This document shows positions 23,865 through 34,397 of a stretch of 64,000 nucleotides of DNA, piece after piece. This stretch comes from Rhipidocladum racemiflorum (Eukaryota > Streptophyta > Magnoliopsida > Poales > Poaceae). Made by a program: the position numbers and the translations under genes. Every line of letters starts with the position of its first letter. Position 1 is the first letter of the stretch. A model generated the notes under the pieces. That model did no database searches and was not told where the DNA came from. It saw nothing but the letters and a program-made list of their open reading frames with translations. The stretch is taken from positions 32,575,004 through 32,639,003 of the forward strand of contig CM070580.1 in NCBI GenBank assembly GCA_036346355.1, read 5' to 3'.

Positions 23865-26800
23865 TGTGAGACCCGGATCGGCTATCCGAATCTCTGTGTA
23901 TTTCCGTACTAGTCCCGGATCATTAGCTAGTACACACGATCCGCAGTGATACTTCATTGCCGAACAAAAGCGAAACTTGTAATATAAATATTCAAGTATG
24001 GGCCACATGGCCACTTATTACAATACTCGGTCCAACGACCCGGACACACAACGCAGCGAAACAAAAGCAAAGCGAAGCAGCGAACGCCAAAACGCCACAA
24101 AGTAATTTACTAGGAACGCAACTAGTCCTCCTGGTAATCCTCCTCGAAGACCTCCTCCTCTTCCTCGGCATCTTGATAAATTTACGATGATTACAATGTT
24201 GGTGTAGCACGTGAGTACAAAAGTACTCAAAGAAGTCGGAAAGTATGATTATGAAGGGCTTTCCAAAGGAAGCTTAATAGGGTTTGTTTGCATAAAGCCA
24301 CATTTGATTAAATCATACTTAAGTAGGTAATTTCACAAAGCATCTTTTACAATTCTTTTTAATAATTGAATTTATTTAATATTGTAGTGAGGTTCTAACC
24401 ACCATCACTAACATAAAGGCTCTAACCGCCAACAGTTAATAGATCAAAGTTAATCATGTGACTCCATCCGTCAAAGGTAAAACAGGTTCTTTCCACCTGG
24501 GTTGGCTCTTTCTGCCAAGAAGCATTCGAGAGTTCTAACCACTCCCGAACCCCAAAACAAAACACTTTTCGGGTTTAAAATCAAAACCAAAGTCTACCAA
24601 TATGAAAGCATTCTTCGCTTTGCCTTTGACCGTAGGCACGGCTATTCGAATAGTTTATACTCTGCAGAGGTGTATAACTTTACCCACAAGACAAGATAGA
24701 CCCTTGTTGCCATGCAATTAACACACTTCCTTAGGTGTGCCGGCAGGGATATCTTGACAAGGCTGTTACAATGTATCTACCTAACTAGACCCACCCGCTG
24801 AGGTTTCACCACTGTTAGGGTTCCCTCCACCCAGTACAGAAGCCCCCTCTTGCGCCGTGTGAGAAAAACAACATTGCCTCCGTCCGGCATTCACATCCAA
24901 CCAAGTGGTGAGTCTAAGCTAGGCTTCTACAAATTAGTTGGCCAGGTCGTACCATTATAGACATGTGGTAGTACGGTTATGCTTAAAATGGCAATCATAA
25001 GCGTCGGTCCTTATATGACTTGGGGCGGTACTTGCACAAAAGGATCAAGACTTGATCCGCTTCCACCCGACATTCCATGCCGCCCAAGTCAAAATCATTT
25101 TCCTTTTCTTTTTATTTTAACAAAACAGGACCAAAACCATAATAATAACTTTCAAATCACATTTAATATCATTCTTTTTGAATAATCCCACCCCTGGGTT
25201 GTTTTCATCGGAAAAGGTCCTAAGCAATTCTAGCGTACTACATAGCAACGGATACCATATAAGCCTGAAGCATGGTATAAACAAGGTTCTAGGGTTACAA
25301 TGGATATGATTAACAATGTCAAGGTGGAATTAAAAAGTTCGGAATAACTAACACTTATATTTGACATATTTCATTAAACATAGCCATTCAACTTTATAAA
25401 CAATTTAAAACATTTTGTAAACATAGGAGCAAAGTGCATCAAGGAGACTTGCCTTCTTCGGCGGTGGGAGTGTCGAACTCGAGAAGTCCGTGGCGGAATC
25501 GCTGATCATGCGGGATCGTCGACTACATAAAAGCGAGGCAACAAATAAATAACAGAAAATAAATAAAATCCAAAAATTTTAAAATTAGTACTGGCAGGTA
25601 GATCTTGATTTTAGATGAATTTAGGAATTTGAATGGGTTCAAACGGAGTTCGGATGAGAAAGTTATGAGCTTCCGAAGTTTGAATTTCGAATAAATCGAA
25701 AACCGAGAATATTCCCGGAATATTCCTCTCGGGTTTGACTGGGTCAAAGGTTGACCGAGGACTTTGACTTTGACTGGACTGGCTTTGACTAGGCTTTGGG
25801 TGTATGACAGAGGGCCCCACATGTCATAGACATGGGTTGCTTCTCCTAGAAGCTTGCCGTGGCCATGGCAATGGCCTCCATGGAAGAGAGAGAGAGCTTG
25901 AAGGGGAAGGAGAGGAAGGGGGCGGCCCATGAGGGGCGGCGGCGGCGGCGAGCTCCCACAAAACATCCCAACCAAAGAACAGAGAGCTCCACATGAACCA
26001 AAGAACACACTATTTTCTAAAAACTTGATCTTTCTCCCAAATTTGCATGGAATCGATCCAAATAAAAGGCTAGAACCTCTAGAGGACCTACTTAGCATCA
26101 TCTAGGGTGAAGGAATTGAACCTAAACTCACCGGAATTGGAGAAATCGATGACTAATCCAGTTCGGCCGAAAGCACCAAAACTTGAAATTAAATGCCCAC
26201 GGATGATGAAACCTAAAACCAACGATCGGGTTAGAAGCTAGACATCCATGCTAACACAAAGAAAGCGATCGGGAGGAAGAAAGATCCAGGAGTGGAAGAT
26301 ATGAGCAAGAACACGAAGAACGCGAAGAACAACCAAAAAGTCGTCGGTTTTCTTGATCTTGCGGCCAATTGGATTTGAGAGGCTAAAGGAGAGCTACACC
26401 ACCGGAAAGAGGATTCTTATACGGAGAGATGAGGGGCGGAATCACGCGAAACGGATTAGAAACGACCGCTCTATTACCATAAAGGTCGATTTCGGTTTAC
26501 TTGCAACCGTTCAAAATCCGGCGAGATCTCGGGTGCATTAACCCCATGGATGGAAAGAGGAGGCCGTTGCGATTCCAACGGATCCGGCGGTTCGCGATTT
26601 GGAGTTGTAAGGAGGGAGATACATGAATTTGGATGAGGATGAATGAGTTTAAAACTCTCTGTTCTTTCCTCCCAGGAAACCCACGTACAAGGCCATCTCA
26701 AGGTTAGGGATGACACTGTAGCGCCACGTGGCGGCCTGCGGTTGGTCGGCTTATACGCGAAAGTTCCGCCCTAGAGAAAAATAAGGAAAAATGGTCTAAA

Positions 26801-27227
26801 AATTCCGGAAAAATTCCTAGAGCCATTTTTGAATATTTGGGACTTAATGAAATTGGTTTGGTTGAATTTGGATGATTTTTGTGGAATTGGATATTCGGGC
26901 GCGTATCGCAGGCATTAAACAAAAGCCGCGCGAGATAAAATAGGAACGGATGTCCAAAAATCCGTGGAATGATTCCTAAAATCATTTTGGAATATTTGGA
27001 ACATTTTAGAAGTGGTTTGGAGATTTTTGGAGTATTTTGGGATCCGGTTGAATTTTCGGGTACCGGCGGTACTGGAAAATCCGATTTTTCACCCGGGAGG
27101 GAATTAATTCCCGATTTCGAAGGAGAATGGATGCCAGGTTATTTTAAACACCAAAGAAACTCCAAATTTTGAATTTACTTTATTTAAATTAGGTTTTTCT
27201 CCAGAAAGCCAAAAAGAGGATGTTACA
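23865..27227 (-). mobile_element. Solo LTR, 3.4 kb, nested in the LARD-like element
   Basis: Read on the minus strand it runs from TGTAAC to GGGTCTCACA, as does the solo LTR at 16368-19896, and shares long stretches with it. It is flanked by CATCT at 23860-23864 and 27228-27232. It sits in the internal region of the 20437-30944 element, so it is younger than that insertion. No second LTR or internal region remains. Confidence 0.9.
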
Positions 27228-30200
27228 CATCTCTAGCTGGAGAATAAATAGACTACTAGTGTTGTAGTTTACTCTGTAGCGAGAATGATTAAATGGGTTA
27301 ATGTAAATGCTTAGAATTTGTTGCCTTGCTTTAAAAGTGCTTATGATCCTCGTTAATGTTAAAAGTTTAAACCTTGATGCATAGTTAGAACATTAAGATG
27401 ATGTAAATTAATGATACTGTTAAAGAAACCTTGCCGGTTGTTTAAAGATGTTCTAATCTAACGGGTTAATAGAGAAATTTAATCATGTTGACTATTGGCT
27501 TTAATTTGGAAGTTGATTAGAGTTGCTATTCATGTTGTTGCAAAATATTAGCATGATTGGTAGTACGCAGCCGTGTTCCTAAAATGCTAGTATCGAGGCC
27601 AATTGGAAAGGTATAGGTTTTGTTGTTTGATGTTATTGTAAGAGTTTCGTGAAGGTCTAACTTATTAAATCTAATTTAATAGTTGGAGTATGTTGTGTAG
27701 TGAGAATTTTGTTGCAACCTTTGTATAGGGTAGCTAAAAGCAATGTTGTTGATTGATAACTATGCAAATTATTGATATTGATGGCTTAGTTGTGGTGGTA
27801 ATTACTTAGATTAATTGTTGAAAATCCTTGATAAAATGGAGGTTATTGTATCATGTTGTGATGGAGTGGACCATGGATAATTAACATGATGTAGAATTTT
27901 ATCCTTAATGATTGTATGACTTAGAATCTTAGTTACGAGCTTTGCCTTGTAGAGATAATACTTATTTGTTGAAGTCATTTTATTGATTGAACAAGTTTTA
28001 ATTGTCAAAATGTTGATGTATGGATGGTATAACAAAATGATACGTTGATCATGCTTAAGTATCTGTTGAAGTACTATGTTTGAAATATAGAATACATTGT
28101 TATATGATGTGTTGGTCTGTGAGGATCATGATGAGGTAGTATAGAATGGAAGACGTTTTGTTAATCATCATAAACTGTATTTATAAATGTTGGGAAAGGT
28201 AACTAGAGAAATAATTTGTTATGTGGTTTTTGTTAAGTCCTGTTGGGCCTTCTCGACACGTAAGTAGTGAAGATTGAAAATCTTTAATAAAAAGCATAGT
28301 GGAACACTAGAGGTGGTTGTGTCTATGTTGAGCTTGTATTTAAAACCTTTGGACTGATTTGGTTGTTGGCTATTTGGGTTGAATGCTTTCGGTTGAGGTG
28401 TTCCTTATGTTGAGTTTCAGAGTTTCCCCAAAACTCGTAGTGATTGGTGTCGATCTTTGGTTTTGGCCCATTTGTTTAATTTGTGCTATGAGAATGGATT
28501 TACACCCCAAAAGTTGTTGAGTGGATCGCGCTTCTTCGCGTTCGCACCGAATTATCTTTGGAATCATTATTTTAAAGAAAGCAGGTGGATATAGTGGGTT
28601 GTATTGGAAACTCTTGAGATTTAATTTGTAACTCTTTTTGACTAGAGTTGGATTTATTTGCATAATGTGTGTGATGTTTGCGAGTGCTTCAAAAAAGTGG
28701 ATTTTATAAATGTTTTATAAAGTGATTTTGTTAGTGAGGTGTTCTCTTTTGGAAATGAGTTTCCCTTTCTCTTTGAGAAAAATTTATGGCGGTTGTATGT
28801 GCAGATGTTCAACATTGGAGCCGATGTTCTTTTCCAAATGTTGATTGTGGTTAAAAATGCGAGGTTTTGCAAGTTTAGTTTTTCAATTGACGTGGGTTCT
28901 TTTACGACGTGGTGTTTTGCTGTTATCGGTGTTCCCGTCATAGTTATAAGATTTAGCGCAACCGTCAATGTTATGTGTGTTTCAAACATGTGACACCGAG
29001 GAAGTAGTCGGTTGGTGAATGATTACTCGGTATTGTTGGTTACATGGTGAATGAATGGTGAAAAGGAAACATGACATCGTTTATGTTTATTCAATCATAA
29101 AAGGTTCGATGAGCAGTCGGTGAGAAAGTCATATATGGAGATATGACTATTCCGGAGTGCTCTTGAAGAATGTGCATTCATGTCATGAAACGAGATTTCC
29201 CTTGCTTTCTAGTATGAAAAGAAAAGAATGAATAATTTCTGGTGTTGGTTGTGGTGAAGGGATTTGTGTTTCCTTTGCGTCTTGGCTTAGGAAGTTAAAA
29301 TGAATACTCTTTGGTTGTTGTCGAATCCTTTCCAAAGTGATTGTAGTGCATTGGACTCAAAGTTATGCATGGGGATCAATTGGGTTAATGGTTGGTGGTT
29401 GAGCTTACCCAATGATGGTACTCTTTGTCTTGGTCCTTTGAGTGGAAGGATGTGAGGGCGAGACTTTCTTAGTAAGAGAAATCTGGTGTAACTAGTAGTT
29501 GATCGTAAATAGTGTAAAAGTGAAGAGTAAAGGAAGCTGGTGTATAACCCAATTCAAACCTTCCTGGAGAATTGTTTCGTTGATGTATTCCTAGGTGGGG
29601 TTGATTAAATTATTAGTGGACCACTTGGTGGTTACTAGTAATTGTTTTTCCGTTTCAGAGTGTATTGGATCTTTCTGTCGCTGAGGTTGAGCGAGGTTGT
29701 GTCAACCGTAGCGATTTTGTTCGGTTGTTACTGTTTCTCGTGGGTTTAAGGACCCTGGTTGTAAAGTAGGCCTTTCCTTTCGGTGGTAGTGTTGGGTAAT
29801 GGTCTTTTGTAAAAGATCAACCTTTTGCAAGGATTTAACCTCGTTTGTTCAAATAGTTGGTGGTCTTGGAGTGTTCGTCTCCCTTGGTTTCCGTCGTCTT
29901 CAATACGACGAACCACAGTAGAGAGGTTGAGGTGTGAAAGCACGTTTGTGCGTGGGAGTTGAAGAAGGTTTTAGAGGCTAGTACCGTGTTCTTCTGGAGA
30001 GTAGTTTCGATTTAAAAGATCAGGCACGTTAGTGCCAAGGAATGTATGGAATGAGGAGTGTGAGACCGTTTTCTTTCGTGGTCTATTTTGGAATTGAAAC
30101 GAAGGTGGAACCGTGAGAGGAAGGTGGAACTGTCAGAGGTTGCCCTTAGTTGAGCTAGATCAACACTTTGTCGCTAAGTGTTGGTTTTGGGAACTTGTTG

Positions 30201-30320
30201 GTCGTTTGCCCCGATTTGAGTCCTTGCATGAATGTTTTGCGTTGCAAAGAAGTCATTTGTACCTTGGGGTCTTTGTTGTTGTTTTTGGCGATTCTTCGGA
30301 TTCGAGGTCGAATCCTGTTT

Positions 30321-30944
30321 AAGGAGGGGGGAGAATGTGACACTACGGAATGGTGTGACATTATAAAAATGTGAATGTTGAGGTCAAAAACATTATGAAG
30401 TGTGAAATTAAGGTTAAAACCATACGGTATGAGGTTTATTCGCGTTTTCGGGCCGTTTTCGGGTGTTTTGGGCCTTTCCGGGGAAATTTGGGCCTTGGGG
30501 GGGTCTTTTCGGGCCTTAAGTGGAGGCTTCTGGGCCCATGAGGGGAGGAGTGGGCAGCCAACCAGCCCTAGGGCACCCCCAACCCTCCCCATGCGCCCCA
30601 CCTCCTCCTCTCCCTCCCATAGCCGCCACCCTCCCCCTTGTGCGCCATCCTCCTCCTCCCTCCTCCCCATTGCACCACCACCCCTCTCCACCACCTCTCC
30701 ACCTCCCTTGCTGCCCCTAGGGGAGTTCCCCACCTCAACACCTCGAAGATCCATCCGTTGGAGCGCTCCGCGACGAGGAGATCCGGCGGAATTGGAGCGA
30801 GGAAGGAGATCGCGCAAACCGGGAGGAGATCCGTTGGGTATAGCATTAGTGCCTTTACTGTAATTTACTTGTAATTGTGGTATTTAGAGGTTGCTTAGTC
30901 TATGTTTGGTAGCATTCGGGCATATTAAATGCCGTGGTGTTACA
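30321..30944 (+). repeat. Polypurine tract and deleted 3' LTR of the LARD-like element
   Basis: AAGGAGGGGGGAGAA (30321-30335) precedes the LTR at 30336-30944. The LTR is only 609 bp: it matches the first about 510 bp and the last about 100 bp of the 5' LTR and lacks about 1.59 kb between them. The joint lies near 30838-30842. Alignment by eye of the shared part shows roughly 5-6 percent difference, so this insertion looks older than the copia element. Confidence 0.9.
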
Positions 30945-31510
30945 ATTTGAGTTTATTAGGCATTGCTCGGAGCTAGGTTTTGCATGTGTTGCAAAACAAG
31001 GATGCTCAACCAATTTGGTTTTATTGTGGCTCCATGGAGCTAGAGAATTGTATGTGTTGCAATTAGAGAGCTCATGCACTTGAGTATGGTTTGGAGTTTG
31101 CTTGGAGCTAGTCTTTTGCATGTGTTGCAAAAAGAGAATGCTCAATCATAAAATGGTTTAATTGTTTTTTTTTTTTTTGCAAATTCATTGTACAAATAAA
31201 CGGGAGGTCTATGAATTCGGGATCCTACAGCATGTGAATAGGGCTTGCAAAGGGTATGTAAGTTGACTTGATCTCGTATTGATCATCACATGGCTAAGAT
31301 GATTAATCTCATAGACTTATGAGTTATTTACTTAATACATTTTTGTAAATATATCTTGAGTTGTTTGCGAAATGTGTTTTCGCAAATTTGTTGGAATTTG
31401 AATGAAATTCTTTGGAGTATATGATGAACATTTACAAATGTGTTTTGCAAAGTATTGTGATCATGTGTTGATCATCGCATAGCTCAAGGAATTAATTATT
31501 GAATTTTTGG

Positions 31511-32189
31511 AGAAAAGATTTTGGCGAAAATCTAGATTTCTCCCTGAGGCTGGCACTACCGCAGGTAGTACGGTGGCAGTACCGTTGCAGCCGGCAGTAC
31601 CACTTATGGGAGCGGTACTACCACTCGACCGGTACTGCTGGCCCTAAAGTGCCGGTAGCTTTTATCCAGAGGCATGTTTTCTCTGGATTTGAATGTCGTA
31701 CTACTGGGGCTAAAGGGCGGTACTACCAGAGGACCAATAATCTTGGCGCAAGCTGGCGGTAGTTATTTTCGAGAGAGGTGCTCGTTGTGCGATGAGGGCA
31801 AGATCTGCCAATGAGGGCCGATCTTGCTGAAGGAAGCGATACTATCGCGCCTATTAGGGCGGTAGTATCAGGTTTCCTGTGCAACGGTAAGTTTTTTATC
31901 CATTGGTATGGAGCCTAGCATATCGGCCCTAGTAGGGCGGTAGTGCTGGCTTTACTGAGTTTTTCCATATTTGCCCTCCAACGGTTAGTTTTGGCATGGT
32001 GGCTATATAAGGAGGCCTTGGGGGGCATTTGCTGGTTGTTAATGTTCTTAGCTTAGATTGGAAGGCTTATGCGTGTGTTGCACTACTCCATTTGGTTGCA
32101 TTGCCAACCTCAGTGGTACTACCGCTTCTAGCACGTCGGTAGTGTCGGCAATTCAGCTTTTAAGCTAAAAACATTTCTGCAAACTTTCA
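31511..32189 (+). other. Centre of the inverted repeat, with GGTAGTACC-type repeats
   Basis: About 680 bp separate the two arms. This spacer has many GGTAGTACC, GGTACTACC and GGCGGTAGT motifs, in both directions, in the stretches 31550-31770, 31840-31960 and 32110-32160. Next comes a TATA-like CTATATAAGGAGG near 32003. Weak arm-like similarity may extend into its edges (GGCACTACCG on the left, CGGTAGTGTCGG on the right). GC content is higher than in the arms. No ORF of note was found. Confidence 0.6.
32000..32014 (+). promoter_or_regulatory. TATA-box-like element in the inverted-repeat centre
   Basis: TGGCTATATAAGGAG is a good match to a plant TATA box and follows a CAACGGTTAG motif by about 20 bp. 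In LTRs of grass retrotransposons a CAACGG motif then CTATATAAGG commonly marks the U3 promoter. If used, transcription would run rightward into the right arm. Inferred from sequence only. Confidence 0.35.
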
Positions 32190-34352
32190 AGAATTGATTC
32201 TTTAAGCCAAGTGATGATCAACACATGATCAAGCCAGTTTGCAAACACATTGCAAACCCTATTCACATGCTCCAAAGAATTTCAATTAAACTCCAAGAAA
32301 TTTGCGAAATCACATTTTGCAAACAACTCAAGTTATATTTGCAAAAACGTATTAAGCAAATAACCCACAAGTCTATAAGATTAATCCTCTTAGCCATGTG
32401 ATGATCAACACAAGATCAAGTCAACTTGCAAACCCCCGTTGCAAGCCATATTCACATGCTCTAGGATCCTAGACTCACAGACCACTCGTTTATTTGTACA
32501 ACAAATTTGCAAATAACAATTAAACCATTTTATGCTTGAGCATTCTCTTTTTGCAACACATGCAAAAGACTAGCTCCAAGCAAACTCCAAATCATACTCA
32601 AGTGCATGAGCTCTCTAATTGCAACACATGCAATTCTCTAGCTCTATGCAGCCACAATAAACCAAATTGCTTGAGCATCCTCGTTTTTCAACACATGAAA
32701 AACCTAGCTCCAAGCAATGCTAAATAAACTCAAATTATGAGCTCTCTATTTGCAACACATGCAAATCACTAGCTCTATGCATACCACTTTAAACACAAAA
32801 TTGTTTGAGCACTCTCCTTTTGCAACACATGCAAAACTTAGCTCCAAGCAATACCAAATCAAATAAGAGATTAATTTGGGAAACCAAGCATGAACTTCAA
32901 CATTTGCAACAAATGCAAAATGTGAACTTCATGCAAAAGCCAACGCATGAGCTTATCCCATTTGCAACACATGCAAATCAAAACTTCATGTGAAAAACCA
33001 ATGCATAAGCTTCTCCTATTTGCAACACATGCAAACCAAAGCATTATGCGAAAACCAATGCACGAGCTTCACCCATTCGCAACACATGTCAAATGGTTAA
33101 CTCCATGCAAAAACCAAATAAGAAGATTGAGCTCGAGTGAACACAGATTGAGTTCATCAACACATGATGAAGCTCAAGCAAATGACTCAACTCCTCTTAA
33201 TAGTACAGCGATCTACCTAAACTATACTCTCTATCTAGTTATACCTTAGACACCGCACGCGATCCCCTTTGGGGCTTTCATGATCTTCAATCATTCTTCT
33301 CCCCGGAATCGTCACCCGTCTCTTTCTTCTTATTCATCAATTCTTGATGAACCTTCTCTTCTTTTCTTCTCTCCAGGAACTCCTCTGATGCCCATCAAAC
33401 CATGATGTGTCATTGTCGCAATCATCATATCAACCACTTGGACTTAACCTATCATTCTCATCTTATAAAAATAGTCCAAGACGCATGGTTGTCTCAATCA
33501 TCCTTGCAGTCCATTACACACATAATGGAAGACTCCACGATCAATTGAGCACAACCTTAATCAATTTAATGAAATGATTGTCCTAAGTATAATGATCAAC
33601 ACATGCTTCATTATACTTAAGAACTATCTATTTGTCCTTAATTAATCAAGGAACACTATCAACACATGATGAAGTGCTCTTAAATGATTAAAAAGATAAA
33701 CAAACTCAATTTAAATTTTTATTTAAATTGATGTGAGTATATATAATTACACAAATTTTCATATAGTCATGTTGATGGAAAGTAATGATACATAATTTGT
33801 GAAATATATGAAAATGATCATTACTCTAAGCCATCAACTATAGAATAAACTCCATAAGGATATGTGCATATATATAATTTACTTGAAACATTATGCACGT
33901 ATTCAATTGTGATTGCATTGGAGTTTATCCTATATTACCATGAGTATACTAGAACTAGGCATGTTAAATATATACTCAAGGATTTTGTTTTAGAGTCTTG
34001 ATCCTTAATATAAAGTGAAGAATAGATCAATACTATTGAAACTTCAAGTTAGAGTGTGAACTCCCCTAGATGTGTGCATCCATGTTACATATGGATTGGA
34101 AAACATAATGCACATTTTGTGGTTAATGTAATGAAGGAATTCATACTTCAACTTGAATCATAAGTATGCAATAAGATAATGAACATTAATATAAGTGCAT
34201 ACCTTAGGTTTTTCATTTTCCATCCAAGTTTGAGACTACTAAAAATAAACTCAATAAACATGTTAGTCTCATAAAGATTAGATTTGTCATTAAACAAGGA
34301 TTAAGCATTAATCTAAAACCAATCACCAAAACCAATGGAGCTTGAACTTACA
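32190..34352 (-). repeat. Right arm of the giant inverted repeat, uninterrupted
   Basis: About 2.16 kb. Read on the minus strand from 34352 it follows the left arm from its outer end TGTAAGTTCAAGCTCC through to about 32190, with no insertion. It includes the nine TTTGCATGTGTTGCAAA-type motifs as their complement between 32550 and 33095 and the segment around 33245-33310 that matches the left arm across the solo-LTR insertion site. Short open frames here only reflect the repeated motifs. Confidence 0.88.
32545..33100 (-). repeat. Palindromic TTTGCATGTGTTGCAAA array, right arm
   Basis: Nine copies of the motif, in plus-strand form TTTGCAACACATGCAAA, lie at about 32551, 32620, 32684, 32750, 32818, 32903, 32960, 33020 and 33077. 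Some are changed symmetrically: near 32620 both half-sites read AATTGCA and TGCAATT, and near 32684 they read TTTTTCA and TGAAAAA. That looks like compensating change in a paired structure. Confidence 0.85.
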
Positions 34353-34356
34353 CAAG

Positions 34357-34364
<8 letters not shown>

Positions 34365-34395
<31 letters not shown>
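34365..34395. repeat. (TC)n microsatellite
   Basis: About 31 bp of uninterrupted TC repeat, starting 13 bp outside the right end of the giant inverted repeat. Confidence 0.95.

Positions 34396-34397
<2 letters not shown>

Larger units (their letters stand above)
20437..30944 (+). mobile_element. 10.5-kb LTR retrotransposon without recognisable coding sequence (LARD-like)
   Basis: The 5' LTR is 20437-22633 and the shortened 3' LTR is 30336-30944. The element is flanked by the 5-bp duplication ATTTG (20432-20436 and 30945-30949), a PBS follows the 5' LTR and a polypurine tract precedes the 3' LTR. The internal region is about 4.3 kb once the nested solo LTR at 23865-27227 and its duplicated CATCT are taken out. 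No gag, protease, reverse transcriptase, RNase H or integrase motif was seen in any frame, so it must have moved with proteins supplied in trans. Long LTRs, a methionine-initiator PBS and non-coding internal DNA fit a large retrotransposon derivative of Ty3/gypsy type (inference). Confidence 0.92.
14158..31510 (+). repeat. Left arm of a giant inverted repeat, split by three insertions
   Basis: The arm survives as four pieces: 14158-14263, 15390-16367, 19902-20436 and 30950 to about 31510, together about 2.2 kb. Joined in that order they are the reverse complement of 34352 down to about 32190, with clear similarity throughout. The outer end is TGTAAGTTCATGCTCC on the left and, inverted, TGTAAGTTCAAGCTCC on the right. 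Sequence beyond both ends differs, and no target duplication was found. Each gap in the left arm is an insertion with its own short flanking duplication (TTA, CTTCA, ATTTG). The terminal TG and the promoter-like centre suggest the arms may be parts of LTRs in head-to-head orientation. Confidence 0.88.

Noticed and set aside
30155..30863. 220-codon minus-strand and 153-codon plus-strand frames
   Set aside because: They cross the junction of internal region and 3' LTR of the LARD-like element and follow its C-rich block, as do the frames at 20617-20990.
31499..31762. 87-codon frame in the inverted-repeat centre
   Set aside because: Consists mainly of GGTAGTACC repeats in translation; no domain.
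32536..33249. Chain of overlapping frames with repeated LQHMQ-like phrases
   Set aside because: Direct translation of the palindromic motif array in the right arm, not a protein with natural repeats.
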